This document shows, one piece after another, positions 8,236 through 16,800 of a DNA stretch of 64,000 nt; the stretch's first letter is position 1; each line of letters begins with the position of its first letter. Below the pieces are notes generated by a model. The model did not search any database and was not told the origin of the DNA. It was given only the letters and a program-made list of their open reading frames with translations. Position numbers and translations under genes: made by a program. Source of the stretch: Hymenobacter sp. YC55 (GTDB taxonomy: Bacteria; Bacteroidota; Bacteroidia; Cytophagales; Hymenobacteraceae); the NCBI RefSeq assembly GCF_029433095.1, contig NZ_JARNTX010000007.1, positions 124,001-188,000 of the forward strand, in the 5' to 3' direction.

Positions 8236-8270
8236 ATGATTTCAATCATCTCGCGCTTGATTGAAATCAA
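8236..8270. promoter_or_regulatory. Two FNR/Crp-type palindromes, probable operator
   Basis: ATGATTTCAATCAT at 8236-8249 and TTGATTGAAATCAA at 8257-8270. The second matches the FNR consensus TTGAT-N4-ATCAA exactly and the first is close to it. The centres are 21 bp apart, two helical turns. Together they also form a 12-bp perfect inverted repeat (TGATTTCAATCA / TGATTGAAATCA). They lie between the divergent genes at 7128-8162 and 8491, 74 bp upstream of the regulator start. Confidence 0.7.
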
Positions 8271-8490
8271 GCCCCGCAGTGACGCCAATCATAGGAAGGG
8301 GAAATTATATCCCGGAAGTTTGCCCCGCGTTCCCCACTCGACTTGAGGGGAAGCACTCCGTACTTCTTGGCCGGTAGCCTCCTACTGGCTCCAAAAAGGC
8401 GGCTGGGCGTTACGTGCTGGACTAGTAAAAAATTTTTCCCTACCTATTGAGCCTACGAGCTCAGTTGCTACACAACAGCAATCAGATCAT

Positions 8491-8766
8491 ATGAAGCACA
8501 CGCTACTTATTTTTGACACCGACGCCATGCAAGGCAAAGTCCGTCACACCTTAATGGGTCCCGACTACGGCTACACCCACATTCTAGGAACGACGGAGCA
8601 AGCTACCAGCCTGCCTTTGCCAGTTAATGCGGTAGCGCATCGCGCTAAAAGTCCGGAACAAGCGCTGGACGATACCAAGGCGATCTGCCAACTACTAGGC
8701 ACTACGTTGAAAATGTGCACCGTCTTGGAGGTTACGGAGTCCCTTGCCTTACCCGCTGTTAGCTAA
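8491..8766 (+). CDS. Small conserved-looking hypothetical protein
   Basis: 91 residues with no signal peptide, membrane segment or recognised domain. It begins MKHTLLIFDTDAMQGKVRHT and ends VLEVTESLALPAVS. The start at 8491 is the first ATG after an AT-rich stretch (8425-8450). It is divergent from the Crp-type regulator and may share its operator region. Function unknown. Confidence 0.6.
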   Translation: MKHTLLIFDTDAMQGKVRHTLMGPDYGYTHILGTTEQATSLPLPVNAVAHRAKSPEQALDDTKAICQLLGTTLKMCTVLEVTESLALPAVS

Positions 8767-9459
8767 TCGTAACCAAAACCCTTCTCCACGGCTGGCCCTT
8801 CCTTAAAGTGTAGCTCCCGAGCAGGTGAGCGGCACGGCAGACGCCTTCCCCGAGCCCTCGATGCGGGGTAAGCTCGCGCCAGAGGGATTGCCAGTCGGGC
8901 AGGCCATCGACCGTGCGGCCTAGCTTACCACCGAACGCGCCCGGTGCATCGAACACGGCGGGCCCCCGTGCTACGGGCCGTTGGCTTCGGCCAACGAGCC
9001 CCCCACCACTACGTCACCGCTAACCGCGTCGGCAAGTCGGGTTGGCGGTGACGTAGTTCGGTAAGGAGGGGTTCGGCTTAGCTGAGAAAGAATGGGCTTT
9101 CGTTAAAAGAGGTTGTTGCTCACCGGGGAATGGGCGCATTCGTAGGCAAACGCCGAGTGCCGTCGCTCGTGGTGGTCGTAGTTGAAAGAGGGAGCGAACG
9201 CCGCCCGGGTTTCCTCGAGGGCAGCGAAAGCTGCTCGGGCCAGCAGGACCTCGGGTTTTACCCGAGACTAAAGGCACCCAACACCTGTATCCGGTTTTCA
9301 GCTTGAGCATTGACCTAACACTCCCCTGTTGAGCAGAGCCCTGTACCAACTTAGTTCGTTCGCAAGGGCCCCTTTTAAAGCATCGTGCTCGGGAGAGAGC
9401 GGCTCTGGAACCCGGCTAAAAAGGCCTAACCAGGGCCAGACTTTTTCGTTGCCTGCGCT
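8767..9459. other. Gap holding a transposase remnant
   Basis: About 690 bp. Apart from the IS3 OrfB remnant at 9103-9264 nothing coding is supported. Confidence 0.5.
9103..9264 (-). pseudogene. IS3-family OrfB C-terminal remnant
   Basis: Minus-strand reading gives about 54 residues that end in the characteristic tail of IS3 OrfB: FNYDHHERRHSAFAYECAHS, then PVSNNLF and a stop at 9103. The motif YxxxxRHSALxY is the standard C-terminal block after the catalytic Glu. The same frame is closed by a TAG just upstream (about 9265), and neither the DDE core nor an IS end is present, so this is a leftover of a third IS3-type element, different from the two larger ones in the window. Confidence 0.65.
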
Positions 9460-9714
9460 ATGCCCTTGCCTTCCTTCGCGGCCTTCAACCACCTCAACCC
9501 GCGCGCCCAGCTGACCCTGGTGCTGATGGAGGGGACGTACCTGACCAAACGCTTCGACGAAACCGGCGCCCGCTTTAGCCTCTACTACCTGGCTAGCTTC
9601 TTCGTGGAGGTCTACTATGAAGAAGAATTCTACCACGAACATCGCTGTCGCTCCTTCGTCAATCCAGCTCCCCTGGAAGCGTACGTAAGCGCGATCCAAC
9701 TACCCAACCTGTAA
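9460..9714 (+). CDS. Small hypothetical protein
   Basis: 84 residues. The middle is strand-rich: LTLVLMEGTYLTKRF, SLYYLASFFVEVYYEEE, then HRCRSFVNPAPLEAYVSAI. The alternation of hydrophobic and polar residues and the G-T-Y-L turn suggest a small beta-sheet domain. The frame has codon use like its neighbours. No known family was recognised. It lies between a transposase remnant and the 111-residue helical protein. Confidence 0.6.
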   Translation: MPLPSFAAFNHLNPRAQLTLVLMEGTYLTKRFDETGARFSLYYLASFFVEVYYEEEFYHEHRCRSFVNPAPLEAYVSAIQLPNL

Positions 9715-9977
9715 GGGGTGAACTAGTGGTTGGACTGGCCCCCACGGCCCCGCCAGCAGCGCACCGAGTAGGCAAAATCACTGGGGACCGAGGCGTTGGG
9801 CGAGTAAAGCACCTTAGTAACCACGTAACGTTGCCCTTAGTGGCGGAGCGTACCAAGATCATCCTGCCCCCAGTCAAGTCCTTCGTCGTCAGGGCGAGCG
9901 CTTACCTGCTCGATAAAGTAGTCCGCGTGGTTACCCGCCCTGGCTACCTGCGATTGTCTCTTTCCTGTTCTTGGTTT

Positions 9978-10313
9978 ATGTACGCCACCCTCCTCTTCGA
10001 ACTGCGGCAGACGCTCGCGCGCCTGCACGCGCAACCGGTTCCGCTCGCCGAACCTGAATACCTGACGCTGCGCGAGCTGCTGGTGGCCACGATTCGCAAT
10101 CTACGCGCCCTGCAGGCCTATACCGAGGCTCCCTTGCCCGGCCAATTCCTGCGCCAGCGCATCCACCTGCTCGAACAACAGGCGCAAGCCTTAGCCCGAC
10201 CGGGTAAGGTCGCCCCGGGCTCGTGGAACCTGCTGCACACCTACCTGACGGCGACGCTCGAAGCCACCTTACAGGCGAGTCCATCCCCTAACCCTCAGAC
10301 CGGGAACAGCTGA
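9978..10313 (+). CDS. Small helical protein, 111 aa, paralog of the gene at 4253
   Basis: Starts MYATLLFELRQTLARL and ends in ATLEATLQ plus a short polar tail. The first ATG that fits the homolog is 9978. A longer open frame upstream (to 9726) has no resemblance to it. It is predicted to be three or four amphipathic helices, cytosolic. Shared blocks with 4253-4591 are LR-x-TLARL, LLEQQA-x-ALA-x-PG and LHT-x-L-x-AT-x-EA. Leucine, glutamine and alanine dominate, as in helical-bundle adaptor or four-helix signalling proteins. Function unknown. Confidence 0.7.
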   Translation: MYATLLFELRQTLARLHAQPVPLAEPEYLTLRELLVATIRNLRALQAYTEAPLPGQFLRQRIHLLEQQAQALARPGKVAPGSWNLLHTYLTATLEATLQASPSPNPQTGNS

Positions 10314-10317
10314 GGGT
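10291..10317 (+). terminator. Hairpin overlapping the stop codon of the 9978 gene
   Basis: Stem ACCCTCAG / CTGAGGGT with an 11-nt loop; the TGA stop lies in the right arm. No T-run. Probably helps end the transcript. Confidence 0.45.
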
Positions 10318-10501
10318 CGGACTTTTACCGCCTTAACGAAGTTTGCGCCCTTCCGCGAGAGATAGTTTTTGCCAGGCGGCCCGCTTGATCTACGTAAAAC
10401 AGTTACGCAGGGCTTCGCGTGGGACCGACAGGTTATTTCGGTGGCTTCTGCTTTTAGGCGCTATGCGGCCTGGGTAACGGACGGACGACTGCGGTTGGGT
10501 A

Positions 10502-10837
10502 CTAGGTGAGCAGGCGCAGCGCACGGCGCAGCAAATAAGCGGCCTGCTGCCAGCTTTCCAGTGTCTGTTCGCACAAGCTTGCCGGCAAGGCCGCCAGTAA
10601 GTGCGTGGCTTGCTGCACCCAGCGGTGAACCTGCGAGTACGGGGGAACGAGCTCGCCTTGGCGCGAGTACTGGGGCCACGCCGGCCGCGGCCACTGCGTC
10701 AAGCAGTACTCGGTTTGGTCGGCCAGCCGAGCTAAACGGGCCGTGCTGTAGGGAGTGAGCGGTTGGAGCAGCAGTAGGTGCTGATAAATAGTGCGTAAAG
10801 CGTGGATCAGATCAGTAGGCGAGGAAAACAGCGACAT
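10502..10837 (-). CDS. Small helical protein, 111 aa, possibly a distant paralog
   Basis: Starts MSLFSSPTDLIHALRTIYQH and ends LLRRALRLLT. It has the same length (111 residues) and the same all-helical, Leu/Gln/Ala-rich make-up as the genes at 4253 and 9978. Its position, convergent with the latter, makes a common origin attractive. Direct block matches are weak, so relatedness is only inferred. ATG 10837 was chosen over the longer frame to 10888 because the start matches the others in length. Confidence 0.6.
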   Translation of the reverse strand: MSLFSSPTDLIHALRTIYQHLLLLQPLTPYSTARLARLADQTEYCLTQWPRPAWPQYSRQGELVPPYSQVHRWVQQATHLLAALPASLCEQTLESWQQAAYLLRRALRLLT

Positions 10838-11180
10838 AAAGGAGAAGCGGAATAAGGTACCCCCACCCGTTCTCTTGGCATGGAGCAAGCCCTATACGGG
10901 ACCCGTCAGCACAGGATGCCCCGAGTAGACGCCCGGGGTGCTCGCCGCCGACGCGGAGTAGTTCGTTGAAAGTCTAGTTGCCAGCTGGCATGACCGAACC
11001 AGCTGCTAGCTTACGACGGGTCTTTTGCAAACCCACCCCGGGGCTCCCTGCGCAAAACAGCATCTTTTTTTGTCTTTAGCGGGGGGTTACCTTCTCGCTA
11101 TCCGGCGCTCACGGATATTCCGGGCGTCCCTGCCACCAGCTTGGCGGGCGGCCAAGTGCTAGCCTCTCTCTCGCTTTTTT
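10838..11180. other. Gap (about 340 bp)
   Basis: Between divergent genes at 10502 (minus) and 11181 (plus). It must contain both promoters, but no exact TANNTTTG box was found. A T-rich stretch lies at 11065-11078. Confidence 0.4.
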
Positions 11181-11597
11181 ATGCCGCTTACGACGCATAC
11201 CGTGTATTTCGAAAATCCCGTCGGCCGCCTCAGCGAACATGCCCATGGGTATGCCATCGTGCACTACAAACCCGGTAAACGGGTGTTTCGTGAGTTTGAG
11301 GCCCTGCTTACCCACCTCACGCACTTGCTCCTGCGGCGGGGTTGGCACAAGGTGTTCTCTGATCAACGAGCCCTGGCCCCCTTTACCGAGCAAGAACTGG
11401 CCTACATCCGGGAGCGGTGGCAGGAAGCGTCTCCAAGTAGACACCGGGAGCGGCTCGTGGCTGTGCTCCTGCCGCAGGACGTCTACGCGCGGCTCTCGGC
11501 CCATCGCGTGATCAACGACGCCCATGAAGGCGACGTCACCTACCACATATTTGACGACGAGGTCGCTGCCGGGGCGTGGCTGCGCCAAGCGTTGTAA
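11181..11597 (+). CDS. Small STAS/SpoIIAA-like protein, paralog 4
   Basis: 138 residues, the closest relative within the window of the 2142 gene. Shared blocks: YFENPVGRLSEHAHGYAI (N-terminal strand and turn), a helix ending RRGWHKVFSDQRALAPFTE, and the end strand-helix YHIFDDEVAAGAWLRQAL. It lies 115 bp upstream of the BLUF gene on the same strand, so the two may be co-transcribed. That would place a STAS-like protein next to a light sensor, a combination with regulatory overtones, but this is inference. Confidence 0.75.
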   Translation: MPLTTHTVYFENPVGRLSEHAHGYAIVHYKPGKRVFREFEALLTHLTHLLLRRGWHKVFSDQRALAPFTEQELAYIRERWQEASPSRHRERLVAVLLPQDVYARLSAHRVINDAHEGDVTYHIFDDEVAAGAWLRQAL

Positions 11598-11712
11598 CCC
11601 TTCGCGTGATTCTCTCTGCTCGCGTCTATCCGTCCGTAGGCGCGCAAAAGTCATGGCGATAACTACTTCGGGAGCGCATCGCGGCCAACGGGGAGCCGTA
11701 TACCCTCCTTCT

Positions 11713-12302
11713 ATGGAGGAGCCAGTCGAAGAAACCCGCCGCCAGCGCGCGCTGACCTGGACGTTGGCCCTGAGCGAGCGCACGCCGCCCGCCGAGCTGC
11801 TCTTGCTCGAGCACTACGTTCAAGGCGACCTGAGCCTGGACGAGCGGCTGACGCACCTCGGCGAGCCGGTACACCAAGTGCTGTATCGCAGCCAAGCCAC
11901 TACGGCCTTCGGCGAGGAGCAGCTTACGGATTTTTGCTGCAGGAAGCGCAGCTTTATAACGAACAGCACCCCATTACGGGCTTGCTCTGCTACGGGGACG
12001 GCTGCTTCATTCAACTGCTCGAAGGCGCGGTGTACCCTGTCGAGGCCCTCTATGCCAAGATCCAAGCCGATCCGCGCCACTACCACGTCACCACGCTGCG
12101 CCATGCCCCAAGTCCGCTGCGCTTTTTCGCCGACTGGCGCATGGCGCTCGTCTCCGCCGAGCCGCAAGAGATGTACTGGCTCCTCACCCACTTGGAAGCG
12201 CGCCACCAGCACTTAGTTATGCCCCAGGTGCCCATCACCCATCCGCACCTGCTGACCCTGCTCACCGCTTTCTCTGCGCAAGCGCAATCCAGTATCCGGT
12301 AA
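11713..12302 (+). pseudogene. BLUF-domain blue-light sensor, frameshifted
   Basis: BLUF domains bind FAD and change hydrogen bonding on blue-light absorption. The first part (from ATG 11713) has a ~48-residue helical extension (LLLLEHYVQGDLSLDERL) followed by the BLUF N-terminus HQVLYRSQATTAFGEEQLTD. At about 11931-11935 there is a run of five T. The rest of the domain continues in the next frame: LLQEAQLYNEQHPITGLLCY, DGCFIQLLEG, then VEALYAKIQADPRHYHV and FADWRMAL. A sixth T in the run would restore one 196-residue protein. The Tyr (LYRSQ), Asn (LYNEQ), Gln (FIQLLEG) and Trp (ADWRM) expected around flavin are present, so the loss is recent or is a sequencing error. The N-terminal extension resembles VbhA-like antitoxin helices only loosely. 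Confidence 0.75.
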
Positions 12303-12382
12303 GTGTCTCGTCCAGAAAAAAGTTGACCGTTGTCCGATCCTGAAATTTTGTTGACAGTTTTGACGGTAAGATATTAACGAAA

Positions 12383-13270
12383 TTAGCTCGATTTAAGGGG
12401 TACTTTTTGGCTGTTATAGCGCTTGGGTTTCCAATGCTTTTTCAGCGGTTGATTATTAGCGTGCGCAGCTGCGGGCGTTAAGTAGTCACAGCTCATATGG
12501 GGACGCAGATGGTTATAGTTCTGAATGCTTCTTTCCACTACCCGAGCGGCCTCTTCAAAGCTGGCAAAGACCTGATTCAGTCGAAAGTCCGTCTTCAGAA
12601 TGCCGTTTACCCGCTCGGCAATCGCATTTTCGTAGGGGTCTCCGTATCGGCTTATGCTGATCGCGATGCCAGCTTCCCGAAGCGTACGGATGTACTGAAA
12701 GCTACAGTATTGACTCCCCCGATCCGAATGATGAATCAGGGTTGTTGCCTTTGGCCGTTCCTGGTGCAGCGCCATCTCCAGCGCCCGCAAGCATCCTTCA
12801 CTGGTCAGCATTGGGTGCAGACAGTAGCCCACAATCAGCTTGGAATAGGCATCGGTGATCAAGGATAAATAGCCGAAGCCCAACCCGATACACAGATAGG
12901 TAATGTCGCAGACCCACACTTGTTGTGGTGCCGTGATGAGCTGATCGGACAGCAGGTTAGGATACTTCTGCAAGCCATGCGCGGAGTTCGTGGTTTTGGG
13001 TGCCGACCGCTTGTGCCGGAGCGTAAGGCCATGGGCTTGCAGCAAATTGTGCAGTTTATCGCGTCCCATTCGAATCCCGCTTTGCGCAAAAGGCTCCTGT
13101 AGTAACAGATAGAGTTTGCGCGTTCCTAACCCGGGAATTTGCTTGCGCAGCGCCACCACCAAGTCCAAGACGAGCATGGAATGGCTGTGGGCGTGCTGCG
13201 TGTAGTGTTCACGTTGGTGAAAGGCTTGTCGGCTGACACCAAACAGCTGGCAAAGGCGGGCGACGCTCAC
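12383..13270 (-). CDS. IS3-family transposase OrfB
   Basis: 295 residues, the DDE catalytic subunit. It contains an HTH_21-type region (LCQLFGVSRQAFHQRE; LGTRKLYLLL) and then the rve core with D in VWVCDITYL, D in IHHSDRGSQYC and E in ENAIAERVNGILK. The tail has NYNHLRPHMS. The GTG at 13270 overlaps the orfA stop (GTGA). In practice it is likely made as an OrfAB fusion by -1 slippage at the A6G run in orfA, since the -1 frame continues without stop from there into OrfB. All catalytic residues are intact. Confidence 0.9.
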   Translation of the reverse strand: MSVARLCQLFGVSRQAFHQREHYTQHAHSHSMLVLDLVVALRKQIPGLGTRKLYLLLQEPFAQSGIRMGRDKLHNLLQAHGLTLRHKRSAPKTTNSAHGLQKYPNLLSDQLITAPQQVWVCDITYLCIGLGFGYLSLITDAYSKLIVGYCLHPMLTSEGCLRALEMALHQERPKATTLIHHSDRGSQYCSFQYIRTLREAGIAISISRYGDPYENAIAERVNGILKTDFRLNQVFASFEEAARVVERSIQNYNHLRPHMSCDYLTPAAAHANNQPLKKHWKPKRYNSQKVPLKSS

Positions 13271-13674
13271 CTTGGCAATCTCGTTGTAGCGGAGCTTCTG
13301 TACTGTTTGGTACCAGACTTTTTTCGGATCGGGATCTTGAGTTCTTTCTCTGCCACCTCGATCATGGTATTCAGCGCCAGAATCAAGAGATTAGCCTGCT
13401 GCAAAGCCTGGTCGAGTTCGGCATTGCGCTGCTTTAGGGCCTGCATATCCTGCTTTTGTGAGTGCGTCATGGCAGGTAAGGTAAGCAGGCCCGTTTGGGG
13501 CTTGCGTTGGTACAAGCTCACCCAGTTTCGCAGCGTATAGCTGTTATGAATATCTAAGTCGGCCATGACTTGACTGGGATCTTCGCCGCCGAAGAGGATC
13601 CGGAACACGGCCGTTTCTCGGAGTTGCTCGCTGTATTGAAAGCGTTGCAGCAGATCTTGGAGGTGGTCTTGCAT
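13267..13674 (-). CDS. IS3-family transposase OrfA
   Basis: 135 residues with the N-terminal helix-turn-helix (VMADLDIHNSYTLRNWVSLY) and a C-terminal leucine-rich coiled coil (ALKQRNAELDQALQQANLL). The end overlaps OrfB by four bases. A slippery AAAAAAG (encoding RKK in RKKSGTKQ, near 13315-13322) is positioned to shift ribosomes into the OrfB frame. The start lies 50 bp inside the IS right end. Confidence 0.85.
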   Translation of the reverse strand: MQDHLQDLLQRFQYSEQLRETAVFRILFGGEDPSQVMADLDIHNSYTLRNWVSLYQRKPQTGLLTLPAMTHSQKQDMQALKQRNAELDQALQQANLLILALNTMIEVAEKELKIPIRKKSGTKQYRSSATTRLPR

Positions 13675-13763
13675 AAGAACAGTTTTAAGAGTGAAGAACT
13701 GTCAACTTATTTCCGGACAAGACACACCGTTGCCATGCTTTTGCTCGGGAGGCGTCATCATGA

Positions 13764-13808
13764 AGCGGCCCCCGTCATACCCTAGGTAGGGTCGTGACGG
13801 GGGCCGCT
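13764..13808 (-). terminator. Strong hairpin between IS and the large secreted protein gene
   Basis: A perfect 14-bp stem AGCGGCCCCCGTCA / TGACGGGGGCCGCT; its loop contains a second small inverted repeat (ACCCTA / TAGGGT). It lies 24 bp beyond the stop of the minus-strand gene ending at 13832 and probably terminates it. Confidence 0.65.
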
Positions 13809-13831
13809 GTGTTAAAGCCGATTACAACCCA

Positions 13832-16800
13832 TTACGGCTGAATGACTACTTTCTGGCTGCGCAAGGCAGTTCCGGGAGCAGAAAGCGTGAGGTGATAAAT
13901 CCCGGCGGGCAATCCTGCTGCTGGTACGACTAGCTGGTTCAGGCCCGCGCGCAGCGCCGCTACCTGCTGCCTGACTTGGCGCCCAAGCGCGTCGGTTAGG
14001 GTCAGCGTGGCTTGCTGGGCCTCCGCGGCCTGACAGCTCACAGTGAAAGCGCCCGCCGTCGGGTTGGGGTACACGTCCCACCCAGCCGTACTGGGTTGAA
14101 CACCCGCGGCGCTCAGCGGCCGCGCTACGCCACCGCTCACCACTTCAATAGCCGATACTTTGGCTTGGTCGACGCTGGCTGCGAACGTCAAGTCCAGCGC
14201 GCCGTCGCTTACGGTCACCGGCAACGTTTCGGTCGTGGCCGTGCGCGGTCCGACCTTGGCCACAATGTCGTAGTTGGCAAGGCGGGTAGTGCCCTCCACG
14301 CCGACATTGAACACCCGCTGCCCGGGCTGGGTCCAGTAGATTTCGGCAAAATGCAGCACCAGCGAGTAGGACCCGTTCGGCACCGGGAACGAGTAGCCGA
14401 ACGTGCCGTTGCGCTCACTCTGGTACAAGGCCGGATCGGGCGTGTTGGCGATGGCCACGTTCTGCGCGTACCCGCTTCCGGCAATGGCGTACTGGTCGGC
14501 GGCAAATGCACCCCGGCTAGTCGTAATCGCGCTACCGCCCGCGTTAATGCGGTACACGACGGTGGCCGGACCCACCCGGCGCAGCGCCTGGGTGGGAATC
14601 AACTGCCGGCTTTGGCCGGGCACCTGGTAACTCACCAGCAGGTGCTGATCTCCCCCGTTCTGCAAAAAGTCCACGGTAAAGGCATGCGTACCGGCCCGCA
14701 GCCCAATCGTGCCCGACCGTTCCTGGTCGCCGTGCAGCCCGTCGTTGTCGACAACTAATTGCGAGCCGATATAAAGTCGCGAGCCGTCGTCGGAGAGCGT
14801 GGTGAAGGTGTACTGCCCGTCGGCGGGCACCGTCACATAGCCCGTATAGTGGACGGCGTAGCCGTAGTTGCGCTGCACGACGGCGTTCAGATCGAAGCTG
14901 GTTACAGTGCCGGTGGTCGTAGGCGTTAGACTACTAAAATTGGGCAGCGCGTCCCAAAACCCTTCGTAGTACTGGTAGTCGAGGCCGGCCACGGCATTAG
15001 CTGGATTCTCCGGGGTGCGCAGCGTGGTCGGGCTAGTGGGCGCATTCTCGCAGCTGGTGCTGGTGCCCACGGAGGCATGGGTGACGTTGTCTAGCGCCCG
15101 GTCGTCGAGCAGGGTGCTAGTGCCCGTCAGGCGCGTGTTGCACACCAGCGTGTTGTACGAGCCGGAGTTAAGATAAACGGCCTTTTCGCAGTTGACGGCC
15201 TCGTTGTTTTGCAGAATACTGCCCAGCAGCACGGGAATGCCTTCGTCGATGTAGGTGCCGTTGGGATGATATTCCAAGTAGTTCAAATACCCGTTGGGAA
15301 ACACGGCGTCTACTTGGGCGGGTACGTTAGGCAGGCGAGCCGTGAGCTTGTTGTCGCGCACTTCCAAGCCGATAACCGAGGTGCCGAACGTGTTCCGATA
15401 CGCGTGCTGCACGGTGTGCGCCCCAATAAAGGCGCCGGAATACGTGTCCCCGCTGCAATCCACTCGGTTACCCACAATCTGCGTGTTAAAGATAGGATTA
15501 AACCCGATCGTGACGTCTCCATCCCTTAACTGACGCTGCAAGGGCGTCAAGTCAATTGAGCCGTTGTTAGTGAGCGTATTGTCGACGATCGCCACGTCCG
15601 TCGTCGCGTTGTGGTAGAGAGTGATGCCGCGCCGGTTGTTGCTCATCGTGTTGCGCTGCACGAGCCAATTGCGGGCGCCCCACACAAAGGTGGCGTAGCG
15701 GCTGCTGGTATCGGGCACAACAGTCCAGTTCTGGTTCAGCGTCAGCGTGTTACCCACTCGACTCGCCACGCGTCGCCATTGGCCCACCCCCTTGCCCTTG
15801 ACAATGGCGACAATGGCCCGGCTAAGATCATTGTTGTCCGGGTTGAGCCAGTCCTGTTCCACGACGACGGTGTTAGTTGAAGCCGAGACCACGGTCCCCA
15901 CGCTTTCGAAGGTCTTGGCATTGGGTCCCCCCTCGGCAATGATGGTCTCGCCATCGTTGATTTCGCGGTCGGCCATCGCCGCTTTATTGATCACCTGGAA
16001 CTGGTTGTTGAGGCAGGCGAAGTTCTCGGCGTAGTTGACTATGAGCACGTGGTTGACCTTGCCCTTCGGATAGACGGCGCTGCCGTCGCGGATGATGGTG
16101 TTGTCTTCCCACACGCCGGCGTTGGTACGGTTGAGGTTGAAGCCATCTACGCCGTAGGTAATGGTGTTGCGGGCCACGTAGTAATTGCGGCACCCATCCA
16201 TCCGCACGGGCCCGTGCCCACCTTCTAGTTTCAGGTTGGCACCCTGCGTAACAATGTTGTCGGTGAAAGCAATCTTGTTGGAGCCATTGAGTTCGAGCCA
16301 AGTGCTCTCGTTGAGGGTGAAGCGGCAGTTCTTGATAAACGTCTCGGTGGCACTGCCGAGCATGTTGCGCTTGGGGTGCTCGAAGCTCAGGTCGGCCTCG
16401 TTGACGTACGTCAGGTTGAGCAGGCCCGTCAGGGTCGGGTTGTTTTCGTACAGAAAAGCCCAGGCTTGCCCGTTAACCTCTTGGCCGACGAGCTTGATCG
16501 TAGTTAGGTCGCGGCCTGCCCCGCGCAGAATAACCCGGCTCTTCAGCCGCAAAATATAGCCCATGCCGTCCAGGCGGTAGGTGCCGGCGGGCAGATCGAC
16601 AATGCCGCCCCCGGCGGCCGCAGCCACATCAATGGCATTCTGAATAGCGGGGGCATCGTTGTCGATATCATTGCCCTTCGCAAAGCGGCCCCCGAGCCGG
16701 GCATCAGTTTTCACGTTGTAGACGTTGCTGGTAATCGCGGCAGTGAATTTGGCGGCCCAAGGCAGGCCGATAGCGAAAAAGTCCGGGCCGGCGGCAATGG

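Larger units (their letters stand above)
12304..13724 (-). mobile_element. Complete IS3-family insertion sequence (about 1.42 kb)
   Basis: Ends form imperfect terminal inverted repeats: TGTCTCGTCCAGAAAAAAG at 12304 and, on the other strand, TGTCTTGTCCGGAAATAAG ending at 13724. Both continue into GTTGAC, giving 21 of 24 matches. Inside are orfA and orfB on the minus strand with a slippage site. No clear target duplication is seen (AAG before, CAC after), so the element may be old or the flanks rearranged. It begins directly after the stop of the BLUF gene. Confidence 0.85.

Noticed and set aside
8236..8270. Rho-independent terminator
   Set aside because: The inverted repeat lacks a T-run and lies upstream of both neighbouring genes. 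The FNR-like consensus and two-turn spacing fit an operator.
14012..14758. 248-residue plus-strand frame opposite the large secreted protein
   Set aside because: Antisense shadow. The minus-strand frame has signal peptide, PA14, malectin and T9SS domains.
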